Source of the DNA: Leucobacter chironomi DSM 19883
Lineage (GTDB): Bacteria; Actinomycetota; Actinomycetes; Actinomycetales; Microbacteriaceae
Length of the DNA stretch: 64,000 nucleotides
Assembly: GCF_000421845.1 (NCBI RefSeq)
Contig: NZ_ATXU01000005.1
Span: 1-64,000, forward strand
Reading direction: 5' to 3'
Shown here piece by piece: positions 18,825 to 28,390 of the stretch; the first letter of the stretch is position 1, and each line of letters opens with the position of its first letter. Under the pieces are notes generated by a model. It saw only the letters and a list, made by a program, of their open reading frames with translations, had not been told where the DNA came from and did no database searches. The translations under genes and the position numbers were made by a program.

Positions 18825-20603
18825 ATGAACGAATCACCAGCTTCCGAACGCCCCGAGGGCGCCCCCGCCGGGCACGGCTTCTTCGCCTGGCTCCGCGGCC
18901 TCGACATCGTGCGCGGCTCCGACCGCTGGCTCGCCGGCGTAGCCGGGGGCATCGCGGCGAAAACCGGGATCGACCCGATCATCGTGCGCGGCATCTTCAT
19001 CGTGCTGGCGCTGCTCGGCGGACCCGGCGTGCTCCTGTACCTGGCCGGCTGGCTGCTGCTGCCCGACAGCAGCGACCGCATCCATCTCGAGGACATCATC
19101 CGGGGGCGAGCATCGGCCGGGGTGCTGACCGCGGCGATCATCATCGCCGCGCTAGTCGTCATCCCGGCAACCTTCGGAATCGCGCTCACGGGCGCGCCGC
19201 TGCTCGGCTTCCCCGGATTCTGGGGCTGGGATCTCTGGAGCGCGATCAACGTGCCCGGTTGGATCCCGCGCACCGCCGCCTGGTTGTTCTGGATCGCGAT
19301 CATCGTGTTCGGCCTGCTGTGGCTGCGCAAGGCCATGCTGAACCGGGGGCGCCGCCAGAGCGAGCAGCAGGGTGCATCCGCCGCCGATACCGCAGCCGCA
19401 GCCGGCAGCCCGACGGCTGCATCGCACCCCGCTCCGCCGACCGTTCCGACCTTCGCTGCCACGGTCGACGGGTCGGGCACCGAGCCGCTCGCACCCCCGA
19501 TCTCCGATCAGGCCGCTTCGGCGCAGAGCAGCCGCTCATTCGCCGAGCGCACGGACGACTTCGCGAAGCGCACCGCGGATGGAGCCGCGGCGTGGGGCGA
19601 GCGCGTCGGCGAGCAGGCCACCCGCTGGGGCGATGAAGTCGGCCGCCAGGCCGACGAGTGGAGCGCGCGCTACGCGCAGCACCACGATGCGCACCGCATG
19701 GGCGCCGCGCAGGCGGTGCTCACCCTCGCGCTCGCACTGCTGGCCGCCGGGGGCGCCGCCCTCTGGGTGATGGGCCTCGACGCGCCGCCGCAGGTGAGCA
19801 GCGTCGCTCCCGCTCCCCTGCTCGCGGCCATCATCGCCGCGCTCGCCGTGCTCGCCGTCTCACTCATCGTGGCGGGGGTACGCGGCCGGCACACGGGCTG
19901 GGTCGGCTTCCTCGCGGCCTGCGGCGTGTTCGCCCTGCTCATCACCGTGGTGCTGCCCTGGGGCACCCGTTTCCACCCCTTCGGCACCGTGCACGTCGAC
20001 GGGCTGAGCCCAGCGGGCACCGTCGTCCTGGCTGGCAATGTCAACGTCGATCTGCGCGACCTGGACGATCTCCCCGACGAGCCCCGCGACATCGAGATCT
20101 GGCAGCTCGCGGGCAACACCACGGTCCAGCTGCCCGAGCATCGTGCCACGGCCGTGCGGGTGCGGGTGCTCGCCGGCAACGTGAAGGAAGAGGCCACCGA
20201 GCGCGAGGGGTCGCGGGTCTCCGGCCCGTTCCTGTCGCACGACACCGGCAACGTCGCGATCAGCAGCCGCGAGGCCTTCGCCGACGAGTCGATCGCGCAC
20301 GTCACTGTATACCTGGTGGCAGGCAATGTGCGTATCGAGGGCAGCGGATCCTCAGCCGACCGGCTCAAACGGCAGAGCGGCGAAACCGAGCGGGATCGCC
20401 TCGCTGAGGAGAGCGGGCGCGACATCGCCGAGCAGCAGGCGGCCGACCGCGAGCGCCTCGCCGACGCACGGCAAGAACTCGAACGGATCGACTGGCAGTT
20501 GCAGGAGCCGGGCCTCACAGCCTCAGACCGGCGAGATCTCGAGCGGCAGCGCGAAGATCTGCTCGACACCGTGAACGACCTCGAACAGGAGATGGCGCGA
20601 TGA
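18825..20603 (+). CDS. PspC-domain membrane protein with LiaF-like C-terminal region
   Basis: 592 residues. The N-terminal PspC domain (about 20-85, SDRWLAGVAGGIAAKTGIDP) is followed by several membrane segments, a disordered linker, three more membrane helices (about 300-385), and a beta-rich repeat region with repeated LAGNV/LAGNT motifs (about 400-510), like the LiaF/toast-rack fold. A charged coiled coil (515-590) ends the protein. It likely senses membrane state and restrains the divergent kinase. The next gene overlaps by four bases. Confidence 0.85.
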   Translation: MNESPASERPEGAPAGHGFFAWLRGLDIVRGSDRWLAGVAGGIAAKTGIDPIIVRGIFIVLALLGGPGVLLYLAGWLLLPDSSDRIHLEDIIRGRASAGVLTAAIIIAALVVIPATFGIALTGAPLLGFPGFWGWDLWSAINVPGWIPRTAAWLFWIAIIVFGLLWLRKAMLNRGRRQSEQQGASAADTAAAAGSPTAASHPAPPTVPTFAATVDGSGTEPLAPPISDQAASAQSSRSFAERTDDFAKRTADGAAAWGERVGEQATRWGDEVGRQADEWSARYAQHHDAHRMGAAQAVLTLALALLAAGGAALWVMGLDAPPQVSSVAPAPLLAAIIAALAVLAVSLIVAGVRGRHTGWVGFLAACGVFALLITVVLPWGTRFHPFGTVHVDGLSPAGTVVLAGNVNVDLRDLDDLPDEPRDIEIWQLAGNTTVQLPEHRATAVRVRVLAGNVKEEATEREGSRVSGPFLSHDTGNVAISSREAFADESIAHVTVYLVAGNVRIEGSGSSADRLKRQSGETERDRLAEESGRDIAEQQAADRERLADARQELERIDWQLQEPGLTASDRRDLERQREDLLDTVNDLEQEMAR

Positions 20604-21199
20604 ACACGAACCACCACGACTCCGATCCCACCGGTCCGGTGAACCCTGCGGACCCCGCAGGCTCTGCAGGCCCCGCAGGCCCCACCGGCCCGGCATCCCC
20701 CACCGGCCCCACGGGTGCCGTCGACCCCGCCGGCCCAGCGAATCCCCTAGGCTCCGCAGACCCGCAGGCGGGCGCTGCCACCGCGGCGAACACCGCGCAC
20801 TCGTCGAACACCGCAGCCCCAGCTGCCGCAGCTCCAGGTGCCGCAGCCCCGGCTGCCGCAGCCCCCGGTGCCACCGCCCCAGCTGCCACCACCCCAGGTG
20901 CCACCGCCCCCGGCGCCACAGCCCCGGGCCCCGCCGCCCCGGGCCCCGCCGCCCCCGGTCCCGCCCAACCGGGCGCCGCGACCCCCTCGAAGTCGGCCCA
21001 ACCGCCGACCCGGGTCGGGCCGCGCACGGGTCCGATCGTCTGGGGCGCGCTGATCCTCGCATTCTGCGGGTATGCCGTGCAGCGGGCATTCGGCACCGGC
21101 GGCCTCGACACCGCCTGGTGGATCACGTCGACGGTGATCGGTCTCGGAGTGCTGCTGCTCGTGGTGGGCGGCGCGATCCTGCTGCGAGGCAGACGCTGA
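20600..21199 (+). CDS. Pro/Ala-rich protein with C-terminal membrane helices
   Basis: 199 residues. Residues 1-135 are disordered and built of degenerate PAG/PAA/PGA repeats, and the end has two membrane segments (about 143-160 and 173-193) with a basic LLRGRR tail. No family recognised. It overlaps the LiaF-like gene by four bases, so is probably an accessory subunit of the same envelope module. The DNA repeats are GC-rich and may vary in number between strains. Confidence 0.75.
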   Translation: MNTNHHDSDPTGPVNPADPAGSAGPAGPTGPASPTGPTGAVDPAGPANPLGSADPQAGAATAANTAHSSNTAAPAAAAPGAAAPAAAAPGATAPAATTPGATAPGATAPGPAAPGPAAPGPAQPGAATPSKSAQPPTRVGPRTGPIVWGALILAFCGYAVQRAFGTGGLDTAWWITSTVIGLGVLLLVVGGAILLRGRR

Positions 21200-21201
21200 T
21201 C

Positions 21202-21240
21202 GCCGCGGTGGGGCGGCGACGACCGCCGCATCCCACCGCG
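21202..21240. terminator. Convergent hairpin terminator
   Basis: Stem of 10 bp (CCGCGGTGGG, 21202-21211 with 21231-21240) continued by a 6-bp inner stem GCGGCG/CGCCGC, with a 2-base bulge and 5-base loop. It sits between the convergent membrane-protein and pdtaS genes and could serve both. Confidence 0.65.
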
Positions 21241-21271
21241 GTGCGCGCCGGCAACGGCGCCCGCGTCGCGC

Positions 21272-22810
21272 CTAGGTGCGGATCCGGGGAATCTCGCGGG
21301 TGGGCGTCGGAATGCGCGGGATCTCCCGCGTCTGCGCCGAGATCCAGTGCAGCGGCACCTGCACCGCCACGCGCGTGCCGCCCCCAGTATCCGGACCCCA
21401 GACGATGCTGCCGCCCAGCTCGCCCTCGACCAGAGTGCGCACGATCTGAGTGCCGAGACCGTCGCCGACGGTGCCGCCGGGCAAGCCCGTACCCGTGTCG
21501 ATGACCTCGACCGAGAGCCTGTCGTCGTTGCGGTCGGCCCGGATGAGCACCTCGCCCTCGCGGCCGGCCAGGCCGTGCTCGACGGCGTTCGTCACGATCT
21601 CGGTGAGCGCCAGGGCGAGTGGAGTGGCGTACTCCGAGGGGAGTTCGCCGAACTCCCCCTCCTTGCGCAGGTGGACGGTCGTGTTGTGCAGGCTCGCGAC
21701 CTCGGCCGCGAGCCCCAGCACGCGGTCGAACACCACGTTGAAGTCGACGATCTGCGAGAGCCCCGTCGAGAGGGTGTCGTGCACCACGGCGATCGCGGCG
21801 ACTCGGCGCATCGCCTGACCGAGCACTTGTTTGGCCTCCTCGCTGCGCGCCCGGCGCGCCTGCACCCGCAGCAGCGAGGCCACGGTCTGCAGGTTGTTCT
21901 TCACCCGGTGGTGGATCTCGCGGATCGTGGCGTCCTTGGTGATCAGTTCCTGCGCCTGCTGCCGCAGTTCGGTGACGTCGCGGGTGAGCACGATGCCGCC
22001 GACGCGCGAGCCGTCGCGGATCACGGGGATCGACCTGAGGTTCACGGTGCGCCCGCGCGCGGTGATCTCGCCGCGCTTCGCAACCTTGCCCTGCGCGATG
22101 AGCGGCAGCGACTCGTTGGTGTCGAACTGCCCCTTGACGATCTCGGCGATCACCTCCGAGAAGTTCTCGCCCTCGAGCTCATCGCGGTATCCGAGCCTGT
22201 TGAAGATGGTCTGCGTGTTGGGGCTCGCGAAGGTCGCCATCCCCTCGAGGTCGATGCGCACCAAGCCGTCCGAGGCGCGGGGCGCGCCGTGCTGGCGCCC
22301 CGCGGAGGTGCCGGGGGACGGGAAGAGGCCGTGCTGGATCATCGCGAACATGTCGTCCGAGACCTCGCGGAAGGCGGCACCGATCCGCGAGGCCTTCTGG
22401 GTGTCGGCGACGCTCGTGTGCACGGTCGCAACCGCGAACGGCCCCTCCTCCTCGTTCTCGGTGCGGCGACTCACCGAGTAGGCGGAGAGCCGCATCGGGT
22501 TCTCCTCGTACCAGGCGGGAGAGGTCGAGATGACCGGCTCCCCGGTGCCCATCGCCTCGTCGACGAGTTCGCGCCAGTCCGGCCGCAGGAACTCGCCGAT
22601 CACGTCGCGGTAGAACAGCGTGACCGAACCGGCTGGGCGGCTGTGCGCCACGGCGAGGTAGTCCCCGTTCTCCGTCGGCACCCACAGCACGACGTCGCTG
22701 AGGGCGAGGTCGGCGAGCAGCTGCCAGTCGAGGGCGAGCAGCTCGAGCCACTCGATCTCCTCTTCGTTCAGGGTCGAGTACTTCGTCGCGAGATCACGCA
22801 GAGTTGCCAC
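21272..22810 (-). CDS. pdtaS: Two-component sensor histidine kinase PdtaS-like
   Basis: 512-residue cytosolic kinase matching the actinobacterial PdtaS family: N-terminal GAF-like domain (1-150, beginning LRDLATKYSTLNEEEIEWL), PAS domain (about 180-280), HisKA_2 motif with IREIHHRVKNNLQTVASLL (His-300/301) and an HATPase domain (NAVEHGLAG, DTGTGLPGG). In mycobacteria it signals to the RNA-binding antiterminator PdtaR and responds to nutrients and metal or NO; PdtaR is not in this window. The C-terminus carries a short duplicated TREIPRI motif. Confidence 0.93.
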   Translation of the reverse strand: MATLRDLATKYSTLNEEEIEWLELLALDWQLLADLALSDVVLWVPTENGDYLAVAHSRPAGSVTLFYRDVIGEFLRPDWRELVDEAMGTGEPVISTSPAWYEENPMRLSAYSVSRRTENEEEGPFAVATVHTSVADTQKASRIGAAFREVSDDMFAMIQHGLFPSPGTSAGRQHGAPRASDGLVRIDLEGMATFASPNTQTIFNRLGYRDELEGENFSEVIAEIVKGQFDTNESLPLIAQGKVAKRGEITARGRTVNLRSIPVIRDGSRVGGIVLTRDVTELRQQAQELITKDATIREIHHRVKNNLQTVASLLRVQARRARSEEAKQVLGQAMRRVAAIAVVHDTLSTGLSQIVDFNVVFDRVLGLAAEVASLHNTTVHLRKEGEFGELPSEYATPLALALTEIVTNAVEHGLAGREGEVLIRADRNDDRLSVEVIDTGTGLPGGTVGDGLGTQIVRTLVEGELGGSIVWGPDTGGGTRVAVQVPLHWISAQTREIPRIPTPTREIPRIRT

Positions 22811-23119
22811 CCCCTCAGCCTAGGGCACCCCGACCCCGGGATGACCGGGATTCTCATCCGGTCAGGCCCATGCGCCGCACCGCGCCGCTCGACTTCACAC
22901 CAAGATCCAACCCATCACCGGCAAATCGGCGATTCCACATTAAAACACAGAAAAAACACAGCTTTTTCGACCAGTTTCCAAACGCACTTGACCGCCTCCA
23001 CCGAGCATTCTCTAGCATGGACCTTCCACTGACTCCGCGACAGCTGCCGCGGATGTCACGACGATGCACTGTCGCATCATCGCCCGGCGCCCTCATCGCC
23101 GGGCCGAAAGGAGACCATC
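22811..23119. promoter_or_regulatory. AT-rich divergent intergenic region
   Basis: This 309-base gap between divergent pdtaS and the Rv3235-family gene has no convincing gene. Bases 22935-22980 are unusually AT-rich for this genome. For the rightward gene a TTGACC (22988-22993) is followed after 17 bases by TCTAGC (23011-23016), a plausible promoter about 100 bases before the start, and AAAGGAG precedes the ATG. Confidence 0.45.
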
Positions 23120-23659
23120 ATGCCCCCTTCCGCCGTTCGCAGGCCCGCCCGCAACGCCCTGATGCGCCCGGCCCCTCCGCCCGGATCCGAACGGGGTGCC
23201 GCCCCGGCGCCCACTCCCGCAGCTCCGGAGCGCAGCGCCCCCGCCCGCCATCTGCACGCGGTTCCCGCGCTTGCGGCATCCGCTCACCGGGCATCCGCGG
23301 AACCGGGTTCGGACGAGGCGATCCCCGCACCGTCCGCGCAGCTGATCCAGAAGCTCGCGCTCTACGCCTTCGAGGCGCTGGAGGGCACCCGCGCGATCGC
23401 GCAACTCGGCGGCTGGGTCACCTCGGAGGTCGTGCAGAATCTGCGCGAGCGCCGCGCGGCCCGCACCGAACGGCGCACCGTCTACCGCGACGAGCGCCGC
23501 ATCGTCGCAACTCCAGGCCGCGCCCACATCGGGCGCCCGCTCCCCCACGTCGTCGAGGCGACCGTGGTGCTCTACGCCCAACCGCGCTCCTGCGCCGTCG
23601 CACTGCGCTTCGAGCACGTCGCCGGGCGCTGGCGCGCCACAGATCTCACAGTGCTGTGA
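23120..23659 (+). CDS. Rv3235 family protein
   Basis: 179 residues. The first 85 are disordered and Pro/Ala-rich; residues 90-179 match the Rv3235-like family of actinobacteria (pattern LALYAFEALEGTRAIAQLGGWVT, then an RTVYRDERR segment and a C-terminal VEATVVL..RSCAVALRFEHV.GRWRATDLTVL). Function is unknown; in mycobacteria the homologue is near secA1 and pdtaS, so the pdtaS neighbourhood is conserved. The start is supported by AAAGGAG seven bases upstream. Confidence 0.85.
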   Translation: MPPSAVRRPARNALMRPAPPPGSERGAAPAPTPAAPERSAPARHLHAVPALAASAHRASAEPGSDEAIPAPSAQLIQKLALYAFEALEGTRAIAQLGGWVTSEVVQNLRERRAARTERRTVYRDERRIVATPGRAHIGRPLPHVVEATVVLYAQPRSCAVALRFEHVAGRWRATDLTVL

Positions 23660-23678
23660 GGCGGCTCCGTCGACGCTC

Positions 23679-23731
23679 GGGCACGGAGCACGCTCAGGCA
23701 ACGGAGCACGCGCGGGCAACGGAGCACGCGC
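23679..23731. repeat. Short tandem repeat (17-18 bp x 3)
   Basis: Three tandem units of GGGCAACGGAGCACGCGC type at 23679-23695 (17 bp, variant), 23696-23713 and 23714-23731. They lie between the convergent Rv3235-family gene and rlmB. Confidence 0.7.
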
Positions 23732-23791
23732 GGCAGCTGTGCGGACGCGCCGGCCCCGAACCCGGGTGCCTGCCCGGCCCGCACGGCTGGA

Positions 23792-24781
23792 CTACTCCGC
23801 GCGGAGCTTCGCCACCTCGTAGAGGGCCACGCTCGCCGCGATGCCGGCGTTCAGCGACTCGGTCGCCGAGGAGATCGGGATCGACACGACGGCGTCGCAG
23901 TGCTCGGTGACGAGCCGCGACAGCCCCTTGCCTTCGCTGCCGATCACGAGCACGAGCGGGCGATCCGCGAGTTCGAGTCCCGGCAGCGACACGTCGCCGC
24001 CGCCGTCGAGCCCGAGCACGAAGACGCCCTGCTTCTTGAACTCCTTGAGGGTCTGCGTGAGGTTCGACGCCATCGCCACGGGGACGCGCGCGGCGGCGCC
24101 GGCCGAGGTCTTCCAGGCTGCCGAGTTGAGGCCGGCCGAGCGGCGCTGCGGCACGACGACGCCCTGCCCGCCGAAGGCGGCGGTCGAGCGGATGATCGCT
24201 CCCAGGTTGCGGGGATCGGTGACGCCGTCGAGCGCGACGATCAGCGGCACCTCGTTGCGGCCGATGATCTCGTCGAGCATCTCCAGGGGGTGCGCGTACT
24301 CCATCGGGGGCACCTTGAGCACCACGCCCTGGTGCACCGTGTCGCGCTCGGTCATGCGATCCATCTCGGGGCGCATCACCTCGAGCACCGGCAGGTTGCG
24401 GTTCGTCGCGAGGCGCAGGATCTCGCGCGTGCGGTCGTCCATCTCGATGCGGGCGGCGATGTACAGCGTGGTGGCGGGGATGCGGGTGCGCAGGGCTTCG
24501 AGCACGGCGTTGCGGCCGGTCACGAGTTCGGACTCGTCCTTCTTCGCCCCGCCGCGACCGCGCTCGGGAGCGCGTCCGGCGCCTCCCGCGTGCCGCTGCT
24601 TCGCCGCTTCGTAGCGCTCGCGCGACTTCTTGGCCTTGTACGCGGCGTGATACTCGCGGTCTTCGGCGCGCGGCGTGGGGCCCCGGCCTTCGAGCGCTTG
24701 ACGCCCCTGCCCGCCCGAGCCGACGGCCTTGCCGAGACCCTTCTTGCGAACGGCGCCGGTACGGCTCTTCTTATTACTCAT
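23792..24781 (-). CDS. rlmB: 23S rRNA (guanosine-2'-O-)-methyltransferase RlmB-type (SpoU family)
   Basis: Methylates a conserved guanosine of 23S rRNA using SAM. 329 residues: a basic disordered N-terminus (1-80), a substrate-binding domain starting at [15 protein letters not shown], then the SPOUT knot with [32 protein letters not shown] and [20 protein letters not shown]. It overlaps the upstream cysS by four bases, an arrangement common in Microbacteriaceae. Confidence 0.95.
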   Translation of the reverse strand: MSNKKSRTGAVRKKGLGKAVGSGGQGRQALEGRGPTPRAEDREYHAAYKAKKSRERYEAAKQRHAGGAGRAPERGRGGAKKDESELVTGRNAVLEALRTRIPATTLYIAARIEMDDRTREILRLATNRNLPVLEVMRPEMDRMTERDTVHQGVVLKVPPMEYAHPLEMLDEIIGRNEVPLIVALDGVTDPRNLGAIIRSTAAFGGQGVVVPQRRSAGLNSAAWKTSAGAAARVPVAMASNLTQTLKEFKKQGVFVLGLDGGGDVSLPGLELADRPLVLVIGSEGKGLSRLVTEHCDAVVSIPISSATESLNAGIAASVALYEVAKLRAE

Positions 24782-26286
24782 GACAGGCTCCAGCGGGTTC
24801 CGTTCGGTGTGTCTTCCAGCGCGATGCCGACTACCAGCAGGCGGTCGCGGATCGCGTCGCTCAATGCGAAGTCTTTGTTCTTGCGGGCCTCGGCGCGCTC
24901 ATCCGAGAGCTGCTGCACGAGCGCGTCGAGGGCGGCTGCGGCCGCATCATCGGCGGCGGATCCGCCGGCGGCTGCCTCCCACGACTGCGCGCGCGGGTCG
25001 AGGCCGAGCACGTCGAGCATGGCGACGACCTCGGCTTCCCGTACCCGCACCTCGACGGCGTCATCGGCATCGATCGCCGCGTTGCCGGCGCGCACGGCGC
25101 CGTGCAGCACCGCGAGCGCCTGCGGAATCGCGAAGTCGTCATACATGGCCGCGTCGAACTCGGCGGGACGGCCCAGGTGCTCCAGGGCTTCGAAACGTGC
25201 CGGCAGCAGGCCTCCGCTCGCTCCCGTGTCGAACTCCATCATCTGGTGCCGGGCGCTCTCGGACTCGCCGTACTTCTCCGCGCGCTCCAGGAAGCCCTCG
25301 ATCCGCGAGAACGCGGCCTCCGCCTCGACCAGCGAGTGCTCCGAGAACTCGAGCACCGAGCGGTAATGGGCGGATCCGAGGAAGTAGCGCAGCACGATGG
25401 GACGCGCCGCCGAGAGCAGATCCGCCGCGAACAGCGAGTTGCCGAGCGACTTCGACATCTTCTGGCCGCCCGTGTTCACCAGGCCGTTGTGAATCCAGTG
25501 GCGCGCGAACGGGTGACCGGCCGCCTGCGACTGCGCCAGCTCGTTCTCGTGGTGCGGGAAGCGCAGGTCGAGCCCGCCGCCGTGAATGTCGAACTCCTCG
25601 CCGAGGTAGCGCGTCGCCATCGCCGAGCACTCGATGTGCCAGCCGGGCCGGCCGCGCCCCCACGGCGACTCCCACGACGCCGAGACTGGCTCGTGCTCGC
25701 GGTGCGCCTTCCACAGAGCGAAGTCTTGCGGGTTGCGCTTGCCGCCCGCGTTCGCCGAATCGGCGGCGTCCTCCATCTGGTCGCGGCTCTGGCGCGTCAG
25801 CGTGCCGTACTCCGGCCAGCTGGCCGTGTCGAAGTAGACGCTGCCCGAACCGTCGGTCGCCGCGTAGGCGTGGCCGCGCTCGACGAGCCGTTCGATGAGC
25901 GCCACCATCTCGGCGACGTTCGCGGTCGCCCGCGGCTCGTACGTGGGCGGCAGCACGCCGATCGCGTCATACGCGGCGGTGAACTCCCGCTCCACCCGGT
26001 AGGCGAGCGCCCACCACTGCTCGCTCGAGCCGGTCTGCTGCGCCGCCCGGGCGTGGTCGAGGATCTTGTCGTCGATGTCGGTGACGTTGCGGATCAGCGT
26101 GACGTCGTGCCCGCTCGCCGTGAACCAACGCCGCATCTGGTCGTAGACGAGCGCACTGCGCAGGTGCCCGATGTGGGGGGCCGACTGCACGGTCGGGCCG
26201 CAGACGTAGAGGCCGATCCGGCCCGCTTCGCGGGGCTCGAGATCGACGACCTGCTGCGCGCGCGAGTCGTAGATGCGTTGTTTCAC
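24778..26286 (-). CDS. cysS: Cysteinyl-tRNA synthetase
   Basis: Charges tRNA-Cys. 502 residues with class I signatures [16 protein letters not shown] near residue 30 (zinc cysteine and HIGH), [21 protein letters not shown] and KMSKSLGN. The C-terminal anticodon region has an Ala-rich insertion near [19 protein letters not shown], making it slightly longer than usual. It is the first gene of the cysS-rlmB pair. No T-box is visible upstream. Confidence 0.96.
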   Translation of the reverse strand: MKQRIYDSRAQQVVDLEPREAGRIGLYVCGPTVQSAPHIGHLRSALVYDQMRRWFTASGHDVTLIRNVTDIDDKILDHARAAQQTGSSEQWWALAYRVEREFTAAYDAIGVLPPTYEPRATANVAEMVALIERLVERGHAYAATDGSGSVYFDTASWPEYGTLTRQSRDQMEDAADSANAGGKRNPQDFALWKAHREHEPVSASWESPWGRGRPGWHIECSAMATRYLGEEFDIHGGGLDLRFPHHENELAQSQAAGHPFARHWIHNGLVNTGGQKMSKSLGNSLFAADLLSAARPIVLRYFLGSAHYRSVLEFSEHSLVEAEAAFSRIEGFLERAEKYGESESARHQMMEFDTGASGGLLPARFEALEHLGRPAEFDAAMYDDFAIPQALAVLHGAVRAGNAAIDADDAVEVRVREAEVVAMLDVLGLDPRAQSWEAAAGGSAADDAAAAALDALVQQLSDERAEARKNKDFALSDAIRDRLLVVGIALEDTPNGTRWSLS

Positions 26287-26373
26287 CCTCTAAGCCTACC
26301 TGCGGCCGGCCGCGCGGCAGACGCGAGCGCGGCAGACGCGCGATCGATTCCGACGCGCGCCCCTCGACCGCGT

Positions 26374-27015
26374 TCAGTCGAGCGTGCCGCTCAGGAAGAA
26401 CTGCACCTGCTTCGCGATGCTCACCGCGTGGTCGCCGAAGCGCTCGTGGTAGCGGCTCGCGAGCGTCGCATCGACGGCCCCCATCGGGTTGTCGGCGAGC
26501 TTGTCGCTGAGCACCTTCTCGAACACCTTGGCGTGCAGCTCGTCGAGATCGTCGTCGAGGTCGCGCACCTCCTCGATGACCCGCGGATCCAGCGCGCCGA
26601 GCAGCTCGACGATCTTGCTCGCCATCTCGACGTCGAGCGCCCCCATGCGGACGAAGATCTTTTTGAGGCCCTTCGGGATCGCGCTCTCGGGGTAACGGTA
26701 GCGCGCGAGCTGCGCGATGTGCTGCGCGAGGTCGCCCATGCGCTCCAGCGAGGCGCTCATGCGCAGGGCGCCGACCATGAGCCGCAGGTCGGAGGCGACC
26801 GGCTGCTGGCGGGCCAGGATGTCGATCGTGAGCTGATCGAGCTGCGCCGCGAGCACATCGATCTCCTCGGCGCCGTCGAGCACCTGCTCCGCGAGCGCGA
26901 CGTCGGAGTTGCCGAAGGCTGCGGTGGCGTTCTCGATCGCCGCCTCTACGAGCTCGGCGATCTTGACCAGTCGCTCCTGCACCTCGCGCAGTTCCTGCTG
27001 AAAGACCTCACGCAT
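26374..27015 (-). CDS. phoU: Phosphate uptake regulator PhoU
   Basis: 213-residue all-helical protein made of two three-helix PhoU repeats (MREVFQQELREVQERLVKIAELVEAA and again in the second half), which links the Pst transporter to the phosphate-sensing kinase. GAGGAAA precedes the ATG at 27015. It is divergent from the senX3/regX3 pair across a PHO-box region, the classical actinobacterial arrangement. Confidence 0.95.
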   Translation of the reverse strand: MREVFQQELREVQERLVKIAELVEAAIENATAAFGNSDVALAEQVLDGAEEIDVLAAQLDQLTIDILARQQPVASDLRLMVGALRMSASLERMGDLAQHIAQLARYRYPESAIPKGLKKIFVRMGALDVEMASKIVELLGALDPRVIEEVRDLDDDLDELHAKVFEKVLSDKLADNPMGAVDATLASRYHERFGDHAVSIAKQVQFFLSGTLD

Positions 27016-27069
27016 GCCGTTTCCTCTCTAAATCCTGCGCCCAACGGGCACCCTCACCAGTCTGGGCCG

Positions 27070-27113
27070 GGCCGGTGAACCGCGGCGCACGGGCAGGTGA
27101 ACAACAGTTGAAC
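27070..27113. promoter_or_regulatory. PHO box: 11-bp direct-repeat array
   Basis: On the minus strand four contiguous 11-base units read GTTCAACTGTT, GTTCACCTGCC, CGTGCGCCGCG and GTTCACCGGCC (27113 down to 27070). Three carry the GTTCA core of actinobacterial PhoP boxes, and the phase is exactly 11 bases. It lies upstream of the phase where a TACGAT -10 (27141-27146) precedes senX3, between phoU and senX3, so likely mediates autoregulation by RegX3/PhoP. Confidence 0.75.
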
Positions 27114-27153
27114 TCTGGATCTCCCGCCGGGGGCCACCTCTACGATAAAAGAC

Positions 27154-28368
27154 ATGGACCCCTCCCTGCTCGTTCTCGCCTCGACGGCGCTGGGGGCGGT
27201 GGCCGGCGCGGGCGTCGCCGTCGCCATCCTGGGCATGCGCCGAGCGGGCCGTCGCCGAGCGGCGGAGCTGCGCCCCGAGCTCGAAGAGGTCGCCACCACG
27301 ATCCTTGACGAGATCGACATGTTCGCGGTGGTGCTCGATTCCTCGCTCACCCCTGTATACGCGAACCCGATCGCGCGCCAGGAGCGCCACATCAGCGACG
27401 ACGACATCCGCGATCCCGACTTCCTGCTGCGGGTGCGGCGCGTGATGACCACCGGCGTCCCCGACACGCACGAACCGGATCCGACGGACCCCTCCGACAC
27501 GGTCCGCATCCACATCGTGCGCATCCAGCGACGCTTCGCCGTGATCCTCGCCGAGGACCTCGGCGAGGAACAGCGCGTGAACGCGATGCGACGCGACTTC
27601 ATCGCGAACGTGAGCCACGAGTTGAAGACCCCCATCGCCGCGATCGGGCTGCTCTCCGAGGCCGTGCAGCAGGCCGCCGACGAGCCCGCGGTGGTGCTCG
27701 ACTTCGCGAAGAGCCTCGTGAAGGAGTCGCGCCGGCTGGGCGAGCTGAGCCGCGACATCATCCAGCTCTCCGAGGCGCAGTCCGCGCTGCGGCCCGAGGA
27801 CCGCGAATCGGTGTCGCTGCGCAACCTCGTGCGCAGCGAGGTGGAGTCGCACCGGGAGTTCGCGGTGCAGCACGGCATCGAGCTGGTCGTCACCGACGAG
27901 TCGGATCAGGACCGCGATGCGGTGATCCTCGGCCGCCCCGCTTCGCTCGGCGCGGCCGTCGCGAACCTGCTGAGCAACGCGATCCGGCACTCCCCCGACG
28001 GGGGCCGGGTGGGTGTCGGCATGACGATCCGCCGCCGCAGCTTCATCGTGACCGTCACCGACCAGGGCGCGGGCATCGCCCCGGAGCACCAGTCCCGCAT
28101 CTTCGAGCGCTTCTACCGCGTCGACGGCGCCCGCACCCGCGGCGACGGCGGCACCGGCCTCGGCCTCAGCATCGCCCGCCACACCATGCGCGCGCACGGT
28201 GGCGACGTCGACGTGTGGTCGCAGCCGGGCGTCGGCTCGAGCTTCACGCTCGCGTTCCCGCTCCACGACCCCGAGGGCTCGGCGAAGAGCTCGAAGCGCG
28301 CGAAGAAGGCGCGACGCTCGACGCGCGGATCCGCCGAGACCGCACCCGCCCCCGAACCGGCCCCGTAA
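27154..28368 (+). CDS. senX3: Phosphate-sensing histidine kinase SenX3/PhoR-type
   Basis: 404-residue membrane kinase: one N-terminal membrane segment (about 5-28), a PAS-like region (45-135), HisKA with FIANVSHELKTPIAA (His-155), and an HATPase domain (NLLSNAIRHSP, DQGAGI, GTGLGLSIA). The last 40 residues are basic then Ala/Pro-rich. The ATG is only eight bases from a TACGAT -10, so the message may be nearly leaderless. Divergent phoU and the following RegX3-type regulator identify the phosphate system. Confidence 0.94.
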   Translation: MDPSLLVLASTALGAVAGAGVAVAILGMRRAGRRRAAELRPELEEVATTILDEIDMFAVVLDSSLTPVYANPIARQERHISDDDIRDPDFLLRVRRVMTTGVPDTHEPDPTDPSDTVRIHIVRIQRRFAVILAEDLGEEQRVNAMRRDFIANVSHELKTPIAAIGLLSEAVQQAADEPAVVLDFAKSLVKESRRLGELSRDIIQLSEAQSALRPEDRESVSLRNLVRSEVESHREFAVQHGIELVVTDESDQDRDAVILGRPASLGAAVANLLSNAIRHSPDGGRVGVGMTIRRRSFIVTVTDQGAGIAPEHQSRIFERFYRVDGARTRGDGGTGLGLSIARHTMRAHGGDVDVWSQPGVGSSFTLAFPLHDPEGSAKSSKRAKKARRSTRGSAETAPAPEPAP

Positions 28369-28390
28369 GCCCGCACGAAAGGACCCCGCA

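Noticed and set aside
24778..26373. Possible T-box leader upstream of cysS or proS
   Set aside because: The upstream gaps are too short and lack T-box signature bases; no such structure could be drawn.
25102..27078. 658-codon plus-strand frame across cysS and phoU
   Set aside because: Antisense shadow of two clear housekeeping genes; no domain signature.
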